Counted from the stretch's first letter, positions 27,545-39,956 are shown. The stretch: DNA of 64,000 nt from Flavobacteriia bacterium (GCA_016183815.1 JACPDW010000012.1:1-64000), one strand, 5' to 3'. Notes: generated by a model not told the origin, from the sequence alone. Numbers and translations: made by a program.

Positions 27545-28585
27545 ATGAATAAAAATAGAATCATTGGTTTAGATATTTTAAGAAGTGTTGCTATTTTACT
27601 AGTTTTATATTCGCATTTAAGAATATATTGTTTTGAGTATAATCTTTATAAAATTCGAATAGATGGTGTAAGTGTTTTTTTTGTTTTGAGTGGATTTTTA
27701 ATTGGAAATATTTTAATTGAAAAAATTAGAACCAATAAGTTAAATATCTTACATTTTTTGATTTTTAGATGGACAAAAACCCTTCCTTCTTATTTTGTAA
27801 TATTATTTCTAATATTAATTTATTATATAGTCACAAAACAAGATTTTTCAGCTTTTAATTACAAATATGTTATATTTATACAAAATTTCTACACTAGTCA
27901 TCCATCATTTTTTAAAGAAGCGTGGAGTTTGAGTATTGAAGAGTGGATGTACATTTTTTTACCTTTAGTTTTAATTCTAAACAACTTTTTTAAAATTGAT
28001 AAACTAAAATACTTTATTAGTGTGTTTTTATTTTTTGTGTTTATTTCAATAATACTTAGGATAACATATTATGAACTAGGAATTTACTCTTCTTTAAAAG
28101 AAGAATTTAGAAAAATTATTTTATTTAGATTTGATTCTATAATTTTTGGTTTTTTAGTTTCAATTTTTTACATTTATTTTCACAACTTTTGGAAAAAGTT
28201 TTCTTTATTATCCCTTTTTCTTGGATTGATTTGTATTCTTTCAATCGAATTAAAACTATGGAATTATCCTCCACTCTACTTTACATTAGAATCAATTGCA
28301 ATATTATTTTTATTACCCTATTTATCAAATAAAGATTTTTTACCTCCTAAAACTTTGAATTACTTATTTTATTTTATTTCAAAAATATCCTATAGCTTAT
28401 ACTTAATCAATCTTAGTTTTATGCAAATAATTTTTATTCCATTTTTTTTAAAATATTTTAGCTTTATTGTTCCAAATAATAATTTTATTCTTTATTATTA
28501 CCTCATTTTCACATTCTTCTTTGCTATTTTACTTCATTATTTTATTGAAATTCCATTTTTAAGGTTAAGACATAAATTAAACTAA
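27545..28585 (+). CDS. Acyltransferase 3 family membrane protein
   Basis: 346 residues with about ten hydrophobic segments. The N-terminus reads IIGLDILRSVAILLVLYSHL, with the catalytic His of the acyltransferase-3 family, followed by RIDGVSVFFVLSGFLIGNIL and later SWSLSIEEWMYIFLPL (here KEAWSLSIEEWMY). Members O-acetylate or otherwise acylate surface polysaccharides, lipopolysaccharide or peptidoglycan. It lies 41 bases ahead of an LpxL-like acyltransferase, consistent with an envelope role. The acceptor cannot be predicted. Confidence 0.88.
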   Translation: MNKNRIIGLDILRSVAILLVLYSHLRIYCFEYNLYKIRIDGVSVFFVLSGFLIGNILIEKIRTNKLNILHFLIFRWTKTLPSYFVILFLILIYYIVTKQDFSAFNYKYVIFIQNFYTSHPSFFKEAWSLSIEEWMYIFLPLVLILNNFFKIDKLKYFISVFLFFVFISIILRITYYELGIYSSLKEEFRKIILFRFDSIIFGFLVSIFYIYFHNFWKKFSLLSLFLGLICILSIELKLWNYPPLYFTLESIAILFLLPYLSNKDFLPPKTLNYLFYFISKISYSLYLINLSFMQIIFIPFFLKYFSFIVPNNNFILYYYLIFTFFFAILLHYFIEIPFLRLRHKLN

Positions 28586-28613
28586 CACCCTCTTATCAAA
28601 CCACAATAAATCT

Positions 28614-28621
28614 TAACTTTG
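28614..28621 (+). promoter_or_regulatory. -7 box TAACTTTG directly upstream of the LpxL-like gene
   Basis: TAACTTTG matches TAnnTTTG. Only 4 bases separate it from the ATG at 28626, so a transcript starting at the usual distance would be leaderless or nearly so. No good -33 element is seen. Confidence 0.4.
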
Positions 28622-28625
28622 TACT

Positions 28626-29549
28626 ATGTCAGGAAAGTTAATTTATTACCTCTTTGTGCTTCCTTTATCTAAGTTACCTTTAGGAGTTTTATATTTATTT
28701 TCTGATTTGTTGAGTTTTATTTTTATTCATATCTATTCTTATCGAGGGAAAGTTGTTGACTTTAACCTCAAACGTTCTTTTCCAGACAAATCCACAGAAG
28801 AAATCAGAACAATTAAAAAACGATTTTATAGACATTTTTGTGACATCTTAATAGAAGGAATAAAAAACATCAGCATTTCTGAAAAAGAATTAAGAAAAAG
28901 AATTTTGGTAAACAATAAAGAAATCATTGATGTACTCTATCAAAAAAACAAATCTGTTTTGTTAGTTTCTGGTCATTATAATAATTGGGAATGGCTTGTT
29001 TGTGCTCAAAATTTTTTATTCCCTCACCAAGCAGTTGGTATAGGAATGCCTTTGAGTAATGCTTTTTGGGACAAAAAACTCAACGAAAGAAGAGCTCGGT
29101 TTGGAATGCGAATTATTCATGCTAAACTCGTTAAAGACTTTTATAAACAAAAATTTGAAAAACCAATTGCCACATTAATTCTTTCAGACCAATCTCCTCC
29201 AGACAGCAATAAATCTTATTGGATGAATTTCTTGAATCAACAAACAGCAGTTTTATTTGGTTGTGAACTTCTTGCACATCAACATAATTTTGCTGTAGTT
29301 TATTTTACTATGTATAAAGTAAAACGAGGATATTATGAAATGAAGTTTCAATTAATCACAGAAAAACCTCAACTCTGTAAATGGGGTGAAATCACCGAAA
29401 AACACACTAAACTTCTAGAAGAGGCGATTTTATCTAAACCAGAATATTGGATGTGGTCACACAAAAGATGGAAAAGGGAAGTCCCCAACGATTTAATTCA
29501 CTTAAAAGAAAAACAAGAAAAAGAATTTTATTCTAAATTCACCAAATAA
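28626..29549 (+). CDS. LpxL/HtrB-family lipid A acyltransferase
   Basis: 307 residues, one N-terminal membrane anchor. The catalytic H-x4-E motif is visible as SGHYNNWEW, and FKRSFPDKS-like NLKRSFPDKS, IRTIKKRFYRHFCDILIE and the block ILSDQSPP match the lysophospholipid acyltransferase family that adds secondary acyl chains to lipid A. In Bacteroidota it makes the penta-acylated form. It is followed 41 bases later by the YggS gene. Confidence 0.88.
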   Translation: MSGKLIYYLFVLPLSKLPLGVLYLFSDLLSFIFIHIYSYRGKVVDFNLKRSFPDKSTEEIRTIKKRFYRHFCDILIEGIKNISISEKELRKRILVNNKEIIDVLYQKNKSVLLVSGHYNNWEWLVCAQNFLFPHQAVGIGMPLSNAFWDKKLNERRARFGMRIIHAKLVKDFYKQKFEKPIATLILSDQSPPDSNKSYWMNFLNQQTAVLFGCELLAHQHNFAVVYFTMYKVKRGYYEMKFQLITEKPQLCKWGEITEKHTKLLEEAILSKPEYWMWSHKRWKREVPNDLIHLKEKQEKEFYSKFTK

Positions 29550-29590
29550 AGTAAATCAATAGAAAAAGTAAGTAAAAATTTAATTTAAAA

Positions 29591-30250
29591 ATGAGTAATT
29601 TAATACATAATTTAAATCAAATAAAAAACTCTATTCCAACACAAGTAACTTTAATCGTTGTTTCAAAAACCAGACCTGTTTCTGAAATTTTAGAATTGTA
29701 CAATTCTGGTCAGAAAGATTTTGGAGAAAATCGAGTTCAAGAATTAATCCAAAAACACGAAAGTTTACCAAAAGAAATTCATTGGCATTTAATCGGACAC
29801 CTTCAAACAAATAAAGTTAAATTGATTGCTTCTTTTGTTCATTTGATTCATTCTGTTGACAGTTTTAAATTGTTGGTTGAGATAGATAAAGAAGCCAAAA
29901 AACACAATCGGACTATTGATTGTTTACTTCAAATGCATATTGCACAAGAAGAAACAAAATTCGGTATGAATTTCGAAGAAGTATGTAATTTATTAGAAAA
30001 CGATTCTTTTATAAAATTAGACAACATACGAATAGTTGGACTTATGGGTATGGCAAGCAATGTGATAGATCAGGAGCAAATTCGTACAGAATTTCAATCT
30101 TTATATAATTATTTCCAAGTTATTAAAAGTAAATATTTCACTTTTAATCCAGACTTTGAACACCTTTCAATGGGAATGAGTTCTGACTATAAAATTGCTA
30201 TAGAATTTGAAAGTACAATGATTCGTGTTGGTAGTATAATATTTAATTAA
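29591..30250 (+). CDS. YggS/PLPBP-family pyridoxal phosphate homeostasis protein
   Basis: 219 residues, single alanine-racemase-like barrel. The PLP-binding lysine is in LIVVSKTRPVSEI; FGENRVQELIQKHESL, IHWHLIGHLQTNKVK, HSVDS and LSMGMSSDYKIAIE are family signatures. PLPBP proteins carry PLP and balance B6 vitamers and amino acids; they have no known catalytic activity. It is convergent with pepT, whose stop codon follows immediately. Confidence 0.93.
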   Translation: MSNLIHNLNQIKNSIPTQVTLIVVSKTRPVSEILELYNSGQKDFGENRVQELIQKHESLPKEIHWHLIGHLQTNKVKLIASFVHLIHSVDSFKLLVEIDKEAKKHNRTIDCLLQMHIAQEETKFGMNFEEVCNLLENDSFIKLDNIRIVGLMGMASNVIDQEQIRTEFQSLYNYFQVIKSKYFTFNPDFEHLSMGMSSDYKIAIEFESTMIRVGSIIFN

Positions 30251-31492
30251 TTAATTTGTTTTTTCTTCCCAAACTTGAACCAACTCAATTAGTGTGGAAA
30301 CTGCCTTTTCCATGTCTTGAACTGAAACGTATTCTTCTTTTGAATGAATTCCCATTTCACCAGTGAATAAATTAGGACAAGGGAGGTTCATAAACGACAA
30401 TCTTGAGCCATCAGTTCCACCTCTTATAATCGTATTTTTTGTTTTGATATTTGCTCTTTTCATCGCCTCAATAGCATAATCGACAACAAAAGGAAATTGA
30501 GATAAAATTTCTTTCATGTTTCGGTATTGTTCTATTAATTGAAAAGTGAAAGAAGATCCTTCGTATTTTTCTATTACTTGAGTTAAAATTTCTATCAAAC
30601 GATTTTTATATTCAACAAGTTTTTTTGTATCGTGATCTCTAATAATGAAAGAGATTTCCGCAGTTTCTAATCCCCCTTTTATAGATACTGGATGAACAAA
30701 CCCTTCTCTTCCGTCAGTTGCTTCAGGACACCAAGAATCTGAAGGTAAAGCACTTAAAAAATCAGCGAGAATCTTTGAAGCATTTTTCATTTTTCCTTTT
30801 GCATAGCCAGGATGCGTGGCGACTCCATTTATTTTAAAACTAATAAAATCGGCAGAAAAAGTTTCATCTTCAATAGTTCCTAATTCCCCACCGTCTAAAG
30901 TATATCCAAAATCAGCATCTAAAATTTCAGTATTTACTTTATCCACTCCTCTTCCAATTTCTTCATCAGGTGTAAACAATATTCTTATTTCACCGTGAGA
31001 AATGTCTTTGTTTAAAACAATTTTTTCTGCAAAATCCATAATTATTGCAATGCCCGCTTTATCGTCAGCTCCTAACAATGTTTTTCCACTTGCTGTAATA
31101 ATGTCTTCTCCAATTTTTTCTTTAAGATAAGGATGATTTTTTCGACTAATTATCACTGAATTATCATCAGGAAGTACAATATCTTCACCATTCCATTTTT
31201 CATGAACTAATGGTTTTACATTATTTCCACTACAATCGGGAGCTGTATCCATGTGAGCACAAAAGAATAATTTTGGAATTTTCATTTTATTAGAATTAGA
31301 AGGGATTTTTGCATAGACATATCCATATTCATCCATAAAAGCATTATCAATTCCCAGTTCAGTTAGTTCCTTAACTAATAAATTTCCTAAATCTTTCTGT
31401 TTCATTGAAGAAGGACAAGATTCTGAAAGTGGATCAGCTTCAGTATCTATTTGAACATATTTTAAAAAACGATTTTTAACATTTGATTTCAT
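30251..31492 (-). CDS. pepT: Peptidase T (tripeptidase)
   Basis: About 413 residues from the ATG at 31492. The open frame extends upstream to 31600, but that part runs antisense into gatC and lacks family similarity, so I start at MKSNVKNRFLKYVQIDT. M20 di-zinc motifs are FFCAHMDTAPD, LLGADDKAG and FTPDEEIGRG. GGTDGSRLSF and NLFTGEMGIHSKEEY close the site. PepT removes N-terminal residues from tripeptides in the cytoplasm. The gene is divergent from gatC, 70 bases apart. Confidence 0.92.
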   Translation of the reverse strand: MKSNVKNRFLKYVQIDTEADPLSESCPSSMKQKDLGNLLVKELTELGIDNAFMDEYGYVYAKIPSNSNKMKIPKLFFCAHMDTAPDCSGNNVKPLVHEKWNGEDIVLPDDNSVIISRKNHPYLKEKIGEDIITASGKTLLGADDKAGIAIIMDFAEKIVLNKDISHGEIRILFTPDEEIGRGVDKVNTEILDADFGYTLDGGELGTIEDETFSADFISFKINGVATHPGYAKGKMKNASKILADFLSALPSDSWCPEATDGREGFVHPVSIKGGLETAEISFIIRDHDTKKLVEYKNRLIEILTQVIEKYEGSSFTFQLIEQYRNMKEILSQFPFVVDYAIEAMKRANIKTKNTIIRGGTDGSRLSFMNLPCPNLFTGEMGIHSKEEYVSVQDMEKAVSTLIELVQVWEEKTN

Positions 31493-31534
31493 CTTGATTT
31501 TTTTGGTATTTAATGCGAAAGTAATTCTTTTTTG

Positions 31535-31542
31535 TAAATTTG
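31535..31542 (+). promoter_or_regulatory. -7 box TAAATTTG for gatC
   Basis: TAAATTTG matches TAnnTTTG, 19 bases ahead of the gatC ATG. It lies in the short divergent region between pepT and gatC. Confidence 0.45.
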
Positions 31543-31561
31543 TCTTTTTTACTTGATTATA

Positions 31562-31849
31562 ATGAAAATCGATAAGTCCACCGTTCTCCACATTGCTCAT
31601 CTTGCTCGTTTAGAAGTGAAAGAAGAAGAACTCAATCAAATGCAAGAAGATTTAGAAAAAATAACTGACTTTATGGATTTACTCAATAAAGTTGATACAA
31701 CGGGAGTGGAACCCCTAATTTTCATGACCGAAGAAATCAACGTTCTTAGAGAAGACAATGCTGTTGAGAGCATCACTCAAAAAGATGCCTTAAAAAATGC
31801 AGCCCATAAAGATTCCGATTATTTTAGAATACCAAAAGTAAAAGGGTAA
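31562..31849 (+). CDS. gatC: Aspartyl/glutamyl-tRNA amidotransferase subunit C
   Basis: 95 residues from the ATG at 31562; an in-frame TTG three codons earlier is less likely. GatC is the small clamp subunit of GatCAB, which converts mischarged Glu-tRNA(Gln) or Asp-tRNA(Asn). Visible signatures: VLHIAHLARLEVKEEELN, FMDLLNKVDTTGVEP and LREDNAV with a final YFRIPKV(K)G. gatA and gatB are not adjacent, which is common in Bacteroidota. Confidence 0.93.
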   Translation: MKIDKSTVLHIAHLARLEVKEEELNQMQEDLEKITDFMDLLNKVDTTGVEPLIFMTEEINVLREDNAVESITQKDALKNAAHKDSDYFRIPKVKG

Positions 31850-31945
31850 ACAATGCTCTCACTAATTAGAAATTTGTTTTGTAAAATTTTAACCAATTAT
31901 CTATCTCTAATTCAGAAAATATTTATAATTTTGCAACACTTTTCC

Positions 31946-34441
<2,496 letters not shown>

Positions 34442-34442
34442 T

Positions 34443-35402
34443 ATGAAGCAAAAGATAATTTATTTTTTTTCTACTTTGTTTTTGTTGGGTTTCTTCTCCT
34501 GCGAAAAAGAAGTGAGAATTGACATCCCTGGCTATGAAGAATTAGTTGTTGTTGACGGTAATATTGAAACTGGAACAGCCCCTTTCGTTCTACTATCTAA
34601 AACTAAAGATATTTATGCACCGACTGACATTAATGCCTTTTTAAGCAATTTTATTTCTGGTGCCACAATCACCGTAAGTAACGGAGAAAAAACCATAGAA
34701 TTAATTGAAATTTGTAGCGATAACCTACCACCAGGTGCAGAACTGTATTTTGCTGAATATTTTGGAGTTAGTATTGAGGAAATAAAAAAATATAAAATTT
34801 GTGTTTATACTACTTTCGACCCAACATTTGTTGGAGAAGTCGGTAAAACTTATTCATTAAATATTCAATACAATGGGCAAACTTTTACCTCTCAAGCAAA
34901 TATACCTCCTCCTACTCCACTTGATTCTGTTTATTGGATTGACAAAGGCGATGTACCAAACTATGGTTATTCCTATGCTCGATTGACAGACCCAATCGCC
35001 GTTGGTGATGCATATAAATGGGAAGTCAAAAGAATAAATAAAAACGCTGACGGTGAAGACATTGACCTTTCCTTCACCAAAACTTTTAACCCAGTTTTTG
35101 ACGATAAATTTATTAATGGCATAAGTTTTGATTTTTGGTACGAAAACCCTATGACAATGAAAGACGAAAGTTTAGACCAAAAATATCGAGGACTATTCAA
35201 ACTAAACGATACGGTTGTGATAAAATTTTCAAAGATGGATTTGGGTGTGTATGAATTTTTAGAAAAAAAATACGTTCAATTGAGCAGTGGAGGAAATCCC
35301 TTTGCTTCTCCAGCAAATATTCCAACAAATATAAAAGGAGGTGCAATTGGCTTATGGGGAGCTTATTCACCCATTTATGACACGTTAATTTGTAAACCAT
35401 AA
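34443..35402 (+). CDS. DUF4249 lipoprotein, partner of the TonB receptor
   Basis: About 319 residues from the ATG at 34443, chosen over an in-frame TTG at 34431. It has a lipoprotein signal peptide with lipobox GFFSC. The body matches DUF4249: EELVVVDGNIETGTAPFVLL, GATITVSNGEKTIEL, VGKTYSLNIQYNGQTFTSQA and IPPPTPLDSVYW. DUF4249 proteins are typically encoded directly after a TonB-dependent receptor with an N-terminal carboxypeptidase-like domain, as here, and are presumed surface ligands or lids. The imported substrate is unknown. Confidence 0.85.
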   Translation: MKQKIIYFFSTLFLLGFFSCEKEVRIDIPGYEELVVVDGNIETGTAPFVLLSKTKDIYAPTDINAFLSNFISGATITVSNGEKTIELIEICSDNLPPGAELYFAEYFGVSIEEIKKYKICVYTTFDPTFVGEVGKTYSLNIQYNGQTFTSQANIPPPTPLDSVYWIDKGDVPNYGYSYARLTDPIAVGDAYKWEVKRINKNADGEDIDLSFTKTFNPVFDDKFINGISFDFWYENPMTMKDESLDQKYRGLFKLNDTVVIKFSKMDLGVYEFLEKKYVQLSSGGNPFASPANIPTNIKGGAIGLWGAYSPIYDTLICKP

Positions 35403-36110
35403 ATGAAACTTCTTCTTTTATTTTTTTTATCTGCATCTATTTCCTCAAAGGCATTTTCACAAGAATTAAAATATGAACCCTGGAATCTTCTACTAAATCA
35501 ATATGTTAGTAAACAAGGAAATGCGAACTACAAAGCACTAAAAAAAAACACAAAACTTTTAAATGAATGTACTACATATTTTAAAAATCATCCTTTTTCC
35601 AAAGATTGGAGTCTTAATGAAAAAAAAAGTTATTGGGTAAACTTATATAATTTTTATACTATTCAATTGATTGTCAAACATTATCCTCTTAAAAGTATAA
35701 AAGAAATAAAAGTGGAAAATAAAAATGCATGGGAACTCCCAATGATTCCTTATGAAAACAAGCTCCTTACCTTAAACGAATTAGAAAATAAAATTATTAG
35801 AAAAGAAAGTAAAGACGCAAGAATACATTTTTTATTGAATTGTGCTTCATTTTCTTGTCCAATTTTATTGAATAAAGCCATTACTTCAAAGGACATTGAA
35901 CAACAATTAAACACAGCTTGTAAAACCTTTTTAAATGACAAAAAAAGAAATAAAATCAGCTCAGAACAATTAGAATTGTCCGCTTTATTTTCATGGTACA
36001 AAGAAGATTTCCCTAATTTAATTGAATTTATTCAAGAATATACAGAAATTACCCTCAATAAAAACGCTAAAATCAACTATTTAGAATACAATTGGAATTT
36101 GAATGAGTAA
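35403..36110 (+). CDS. DUF547 domain protein
   Basis: 235 residues with a signal peptide (SSKAFSQ). The DUF547 pattern is present: YWVNLYNFYTIQLIVKHYPLKSI, an acidic-aromatic helix, then KDARIHFLLNCASFSCPILLNKA with the conserved Asn-Cys. DUF547 proteins are often predicted as thioesterase-like or NlpC-fold. The ATG follows the previous stop with no gap, so it is the third gene of the receptor operon. No function is established. Confidence 0.85.
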   Translation: MKLLLLFFLSASISSKAFSQELKYEPWNLLLNQYVSKQGNANYKALKKNTKLLNECTTYFKNHPFSKDWSLNEKKSYWVNLYNFYTIQLIVKHYPLKSIKEIKVENKNAWELPMIPYENKLLTLNELENKIIRKESKDARIHFLLNCASFSCPILLNKAITSKDIEQQLNTACKTFLNDKKRNKISSEQLELSALFSWYKEDFPNLIEFIQEYTEITLNKNAKINYLEYNWNLNE

Positions 36111-36165
36111 GATATTTAATTAAAATTTATTATTTATTCATATCTTTAAGTCTTTTAAATACATA

Positions 36166-37164
36166 ATGAAGTATAAAAATTTTATTCAACATTTATTATA
36201 TATTCTTTTGTTTTTACAAAGTAGTTTTTATGTGTTTTTTTCTCAAGAGAATAGTAAAGATTCGTTAAACTATATAACATATTACCAATATAGGAACGAA
36301 GCCATGTTTTATTTTTATGAGCAAGATTTTAAAGAAGCAAAAAAATATTATGAAAACCTTTTACAAATGAATTTGAAAGTTTTTGAAAATGATTTGTATT
36401 TTTATGCTAGAACATTGTCAGAACTAGATGATACGTTAAGGGCAATTAAAATTTTATATGCACTTTATTTTTCAAAAAATTTGGCAAAAGATACTTTTTA
36501 CTTTAAAAATATATCTTTATCTACTAAAAATAATATTATAAATGAAGCAAGGAAAAAAGAAGCAAGTAAAATAGACAATTCTACACAAGTATATTTGCTT
36601 AACAAATGGAAGTATTTTGATAGTATTGATCAAAAACTCAGGTTATTTTTAAAGGATTCGTTAGTTAAACTAAATTTAAATCAAAATGAAATTAATGCTT
36701 TGAAAGACAGTATTTGGAAATTAGATAGAAAAAATTTAGCATATATGGACTCTTTGATTAAAATTCATGGATTTACAATTGAGCACTTTCCAGCTAGTCA
36801 GAGGAATCCGATGATTTCACATTTTATATTACATTCGAGTCCAGAATGGTTTTCGTATAACAGAGATTTCTTGTTTACACAAGTTAAACTTGGAAAACTA
36901 TCACCTAAAACTTTTGCTGCAGGAATAGATAGACTGCTATACACCTTCAACGGATTATATGAGTATTATGGTCAACATGTTGGAAATATGGATGAGAATA
37001 TTGATTGCAACACTTACTTTTTGCGTTGTAACGAGTTGGGTATTTCACCATATTTTGAAAAAGAAAACTTATATAAACCTAAAGGTACTCTACCGAAAAC
37101 TAGCAAATTTTATGAAACATATAAAAAGTATAAAGCAATGTATAATTGTGTTACAATCGATTGA
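36166..37164 (+). CDS. Secreted DUF6624-like protein with TPR-like N-terminus
   Basis: 332 residues. A signal-anchor (LYILLFLQSSFYVFFS) is followed by a tetratricopeptide-like helical part (YYQYRNEAMFYFYEQDFKEAKKYYENLL) and then a region with DUF6624 features: IDQKLRLFLKD near the start, LDRKNLAYMDSLIKIHGF, SHFILHSSPEWFSYNRDFL, and AGIDRLLYTFNGLYEYYGQHV. DUF6624 is widespread but uncharacterised. A shorter related gene follows at 37262. The family call rests on motif order and is not a database match. Confidence 0.65.
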   Translation: MKYKNFIQHLLYILLFLQSSFYVFFSQENSKDSLNYITYYQYRNEAMFYFYEQDFKEAKKYYENLLQMNLKVFENDLYFYARTLSELDDTLRAIKILYALYFSKNLAKDTFYFKNISLSTKNNIINEARKKEASKIDNSTQVYLLNKWKYFDSIDQKLRLFLKDSLVKLNLNQNEINALKDSIWKLDRKNLAYMDSLIKIHGFTIEHFPASQRNPMISHFILHSSPEWFSYNRDFLFTQVKLGKLSPKTFAAGIDRLLYTFNGLYEYYGQHVGNMDENIDCNTYFLRCNELGISPYFEKENLYKPKGTLPKTSKFYETYKKYKAMYNCVTID

Positions 37165-37261
37165 TTATGCAACAATATTAACACAAAATTTGAGCTTATT
37201 TAACATTGCCAAAAATTTCACAAACTTAATCTAAAACAATAAATATTAAATAAATTCATTT

Positions 37262-37843
37262 ATGAAAATACGTATTAAATTTAATTTGTTTAAAAAAACA
37301 TATTGTCATTTATTTAAAATTCTTTTGATGAATTGTATCTCATATATTAGTTTTGGACAAATCGAAAATATTAATGTTAAAAACTTAATTTCAGATTCCC
37401 TTAAAAATATTTTTTTAGAATATATTTTTGATAGAGAACAAAATTCAAGGCGAAAATCATTAATTGAAAATTATTCTTATAACATAAATGATTCATTATA
37501 TATTGAAGCACAAAAAAACGTATTGATTATTGATTCAATAAATATACATTTAATTGACGAATATTTAACATTATATGGCTATCCGATAGATTTATCAATA
37601 AAATCAAAGTTAGCACCAATAACAGTAATCCATCATTCGGATTTAAATAATAGACTTAAACACTTTTCTACTTTAAAACAAGCATTTAAACTTGGATTAA
37701 TTAATGAATCTTATATGAGTCTTTATTTGTGCAGAACAATTTTATATTTTAAAAAACAAAAAAAAATTGACAATACATGTTTTGACAAAAACATAAATGA
37801 TTTAATAGACGAAGTGAATGAGATTTTTGAAAGCCTTAAATGA
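37262..37843 (+). CDS. Second DUF6624-like protein (shorter paralogue)
   Basis: 193 residues with a hydrophobic N-terminus that could be a signal peptide ending near SFGQ. It shows FDREQNSRRKSLIEN, then IDSINIHLIDEYLTLYGYPIDLS and TVIHHSDLNNRLKHFSTLKQAFKLGLI, aligning with the DQ-x2-R, yGyP and HHS features of its neighbour, but lacks the TPR-like part and ends before the YG(T/Q) segment. Probably a diverged tandem duplicate. Lys- and Asn-rich composition is like the surrounding genes. Confidence 0.6.
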   Translation: MKIRIKFNLFKKTYCHLFKILLMNCISYISFGQIENINVKNLISDSLKNIFLEYIFDREQNSRRKSLIENYSYNINDSLYIEAQKNVLIIDSINIHLIDEYLTLYGYPIDLSIKSKLAPITVIHHSDLNNRLKHFSTLKQAFKLGLINESYMSLYLCRTILYFKKQKKIDNTCFDKNINDLIDEVNEIFESLK

Positions 37844-38189
37844 CAGTTTTTTAAATATAAATTAATGGGATAACAAGATAGAGTGCAATATAAATTATTA
37901 GTTGAAAATTCGTCTTACAAATAGTGAAAATTACAGGTTTAACGATAATCAATGGCACCTAATTGTTAGTAAAAAGCGAAGCGATGGCTATTGCGGGAAC
38001 CGTGAATCTTAATTTTAATACACCAATTTAGATTAAAGTAACAACTCATATAGCTTTTTTAATTGATTAAAGTTCTATTACTTAAGATTACAAATAGATT
38101 TTAATAAATTGAAATGTTTATACAATTAATATAAAAAAAATTATTGAAAATTCTCTTTAAATTTGACCTTGTAAATATTAATTCATCAT
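37844..38189. other. 346-base gap with a possible gene remnant
   Basis: No intact gene. On the plus strand near 37960-38030 a slightly GC-richer patch reads as LLVKSEAMAIAGTVNLNFN then a stop, preceded in the same frame by TGLTIINGT and a stop. This may be debris of a decayed gene, but no family is recognisable. The rest is AT-rich intergenic sequence; the next start codon is at 38190. Confidence 0.4.
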
Positions 38190-39817
38190 ATGAAATTTAG
38201 TTTATTTTTCTATATCATTTTTGTCTATAGTTCAATAGTACAAGCACAAAACGGACCATACGCGACATCTTATACAACAGAAGGAAAACCTTATGGATAT
38301 TCTTATGCAGAGCACAAGCAGTTTTTTGTGAACGATAGCGGACAAGTCGTCTCTATTAAAGTTGATAAAAACAAAGTAGAATTGGAATTGTTTAGTACTT
38401 CATTAAAAAAGCAGCTTAATAAAAAGAAATATTCTGATTTTCATAAAGATGCGAAGTATCAAAAGATTTTTGAATGGTACAAAAAACTTTATTATTTGTA
38501 TTCTGAATTTGATCAAAAAAACAAAAAAGAGTTTTTAAAGGTTAGAGAAATCAATAAGAATACAGGTTTATTTCTCGAACCAATAAATTTATTTGAAACT
38601 TCAAGAGAACTTACAATAAGTAGAAATGAAATACCTCAAGAACAAAACCTAAAAAAATTGTTGATTTAGGATATAATTTTAGATTTGAAGTTCAATTTTC
38701 AAAAGATCAAAAAAAAATATTAATACGTTATAAATTAATTCCATTAAAAAAAAACAACAAGGAAAATTTTGATGAGCTTGGATTTTTTGTTTTCGATGAA
38801 AATTGGAAAAAATATTGGGGCAAAGAATTCAAAATGCCCTTAAAAGAAGATCAAATGGACAATTGGGGTTATGGAATTACTAATAAGGGAGAAGCTTTTA
38901 GCTTACATTTAATAAAAAATCCATCACAACTATTAGTCAAGTTTTATGAAAATGACCTAGAAACAAGAAATATCAACATAAAGTTGATTGACACTCTAAA
39001 ACTTCAAAACGTTTATTTAGAAGAATCTAAACTTGGTCAATATTCAATTTATGCCTATTATTTTAACGGTATAGAATTTAAAATAACTGGAGTTGGCACT
39101 GGGTATTCATCAATTAATTCTAATGGATTACAACATATCTTATTTAATGATTCTGGATTTGTGCTTATAAATAAAAAGCATGAATTTTCATTAGATTTAA
39201 TAAAATCTTTTGAATCAGATTTTGCACAGAAAAAAGCTGATAGAAAAGAAAATAAAAATAAAGCTGGAATTAATGATTTAGTATTAAAAGAACAAATCTT
39301 TCTTAAAGATGGTAGTAGATTTATTATTGGCGAACAACAATCTACTCAAAATGAACGTGAGTTTTTTGGCATGAGTAATAGCGTTTCGACCTTTTATCAT
39401 TTCGAAAACATTATTATTTGCAAACTTGATTCAGCCCATAACTTATTATGGATAAAAAAGTTGCCGAAAAAACAAAAAGGAACATACGGCAAAGGTTCAA
39501 TGGGATATAAAATTTGGTTTAATGAAAATAATGCATTATTCTTTTTTGTAGAAAGAAAACAGAATTTAAAAAAACAACAAGGCATTCCTTTAAAATATTA
39601 TCAAGACGGTCAAAAAGGTTTTTTATGTGTATATTTTATAGATATTGAAACAGGTTCTTATGTGCGAAAAACTGTATTAAATAAAGGTAAATTAAATGGA
39701 AAACGAACCTTTAAATTTGGATTAGATGGTTTAACAAAATATAGTCCTAACGATTATATGGCAGAATTTTATATGAAATATAAGAAAAACAACATATATT
39801 TCTTTAAGGTAAAATAA
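38190..39817 (+). pseudogene. Secreted protein disrupted by a -1 frame change at A7
   Basis: Two adjacent frames belong to one gene. The first (38190-38669, 159 residues) begins with a signal peptide (SIVQAQ) and ends at TAG just after a run of seven A at 38651-38657. Reading on in the -1 frame continues without a stop through VDLGYNFRFEVQFS and FDELGFFVFDENWKKYWG into the second frame, which ends at 39817. The joined product would have about 540 residues and no recognised domain. One extra A, or a -1 slip at A_AAA_AAA, restores it. It may be a pseudogene, a sequencing error, or a programmed or phase-variable frame. Confidence 0.7.
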
Positions 39818-39956
39818 ACTTAAGTTTTAAAATCGAAATTTTAATAGATTTTAATTTTTTCATAAAAACATTTTGTGTATTTTTTAAATATTTTTGTAAA
39901 GACTAAGTTCTACGAAACTCTTAAATTGTGATCAATAAACTATAGTTTTGCCTGAG

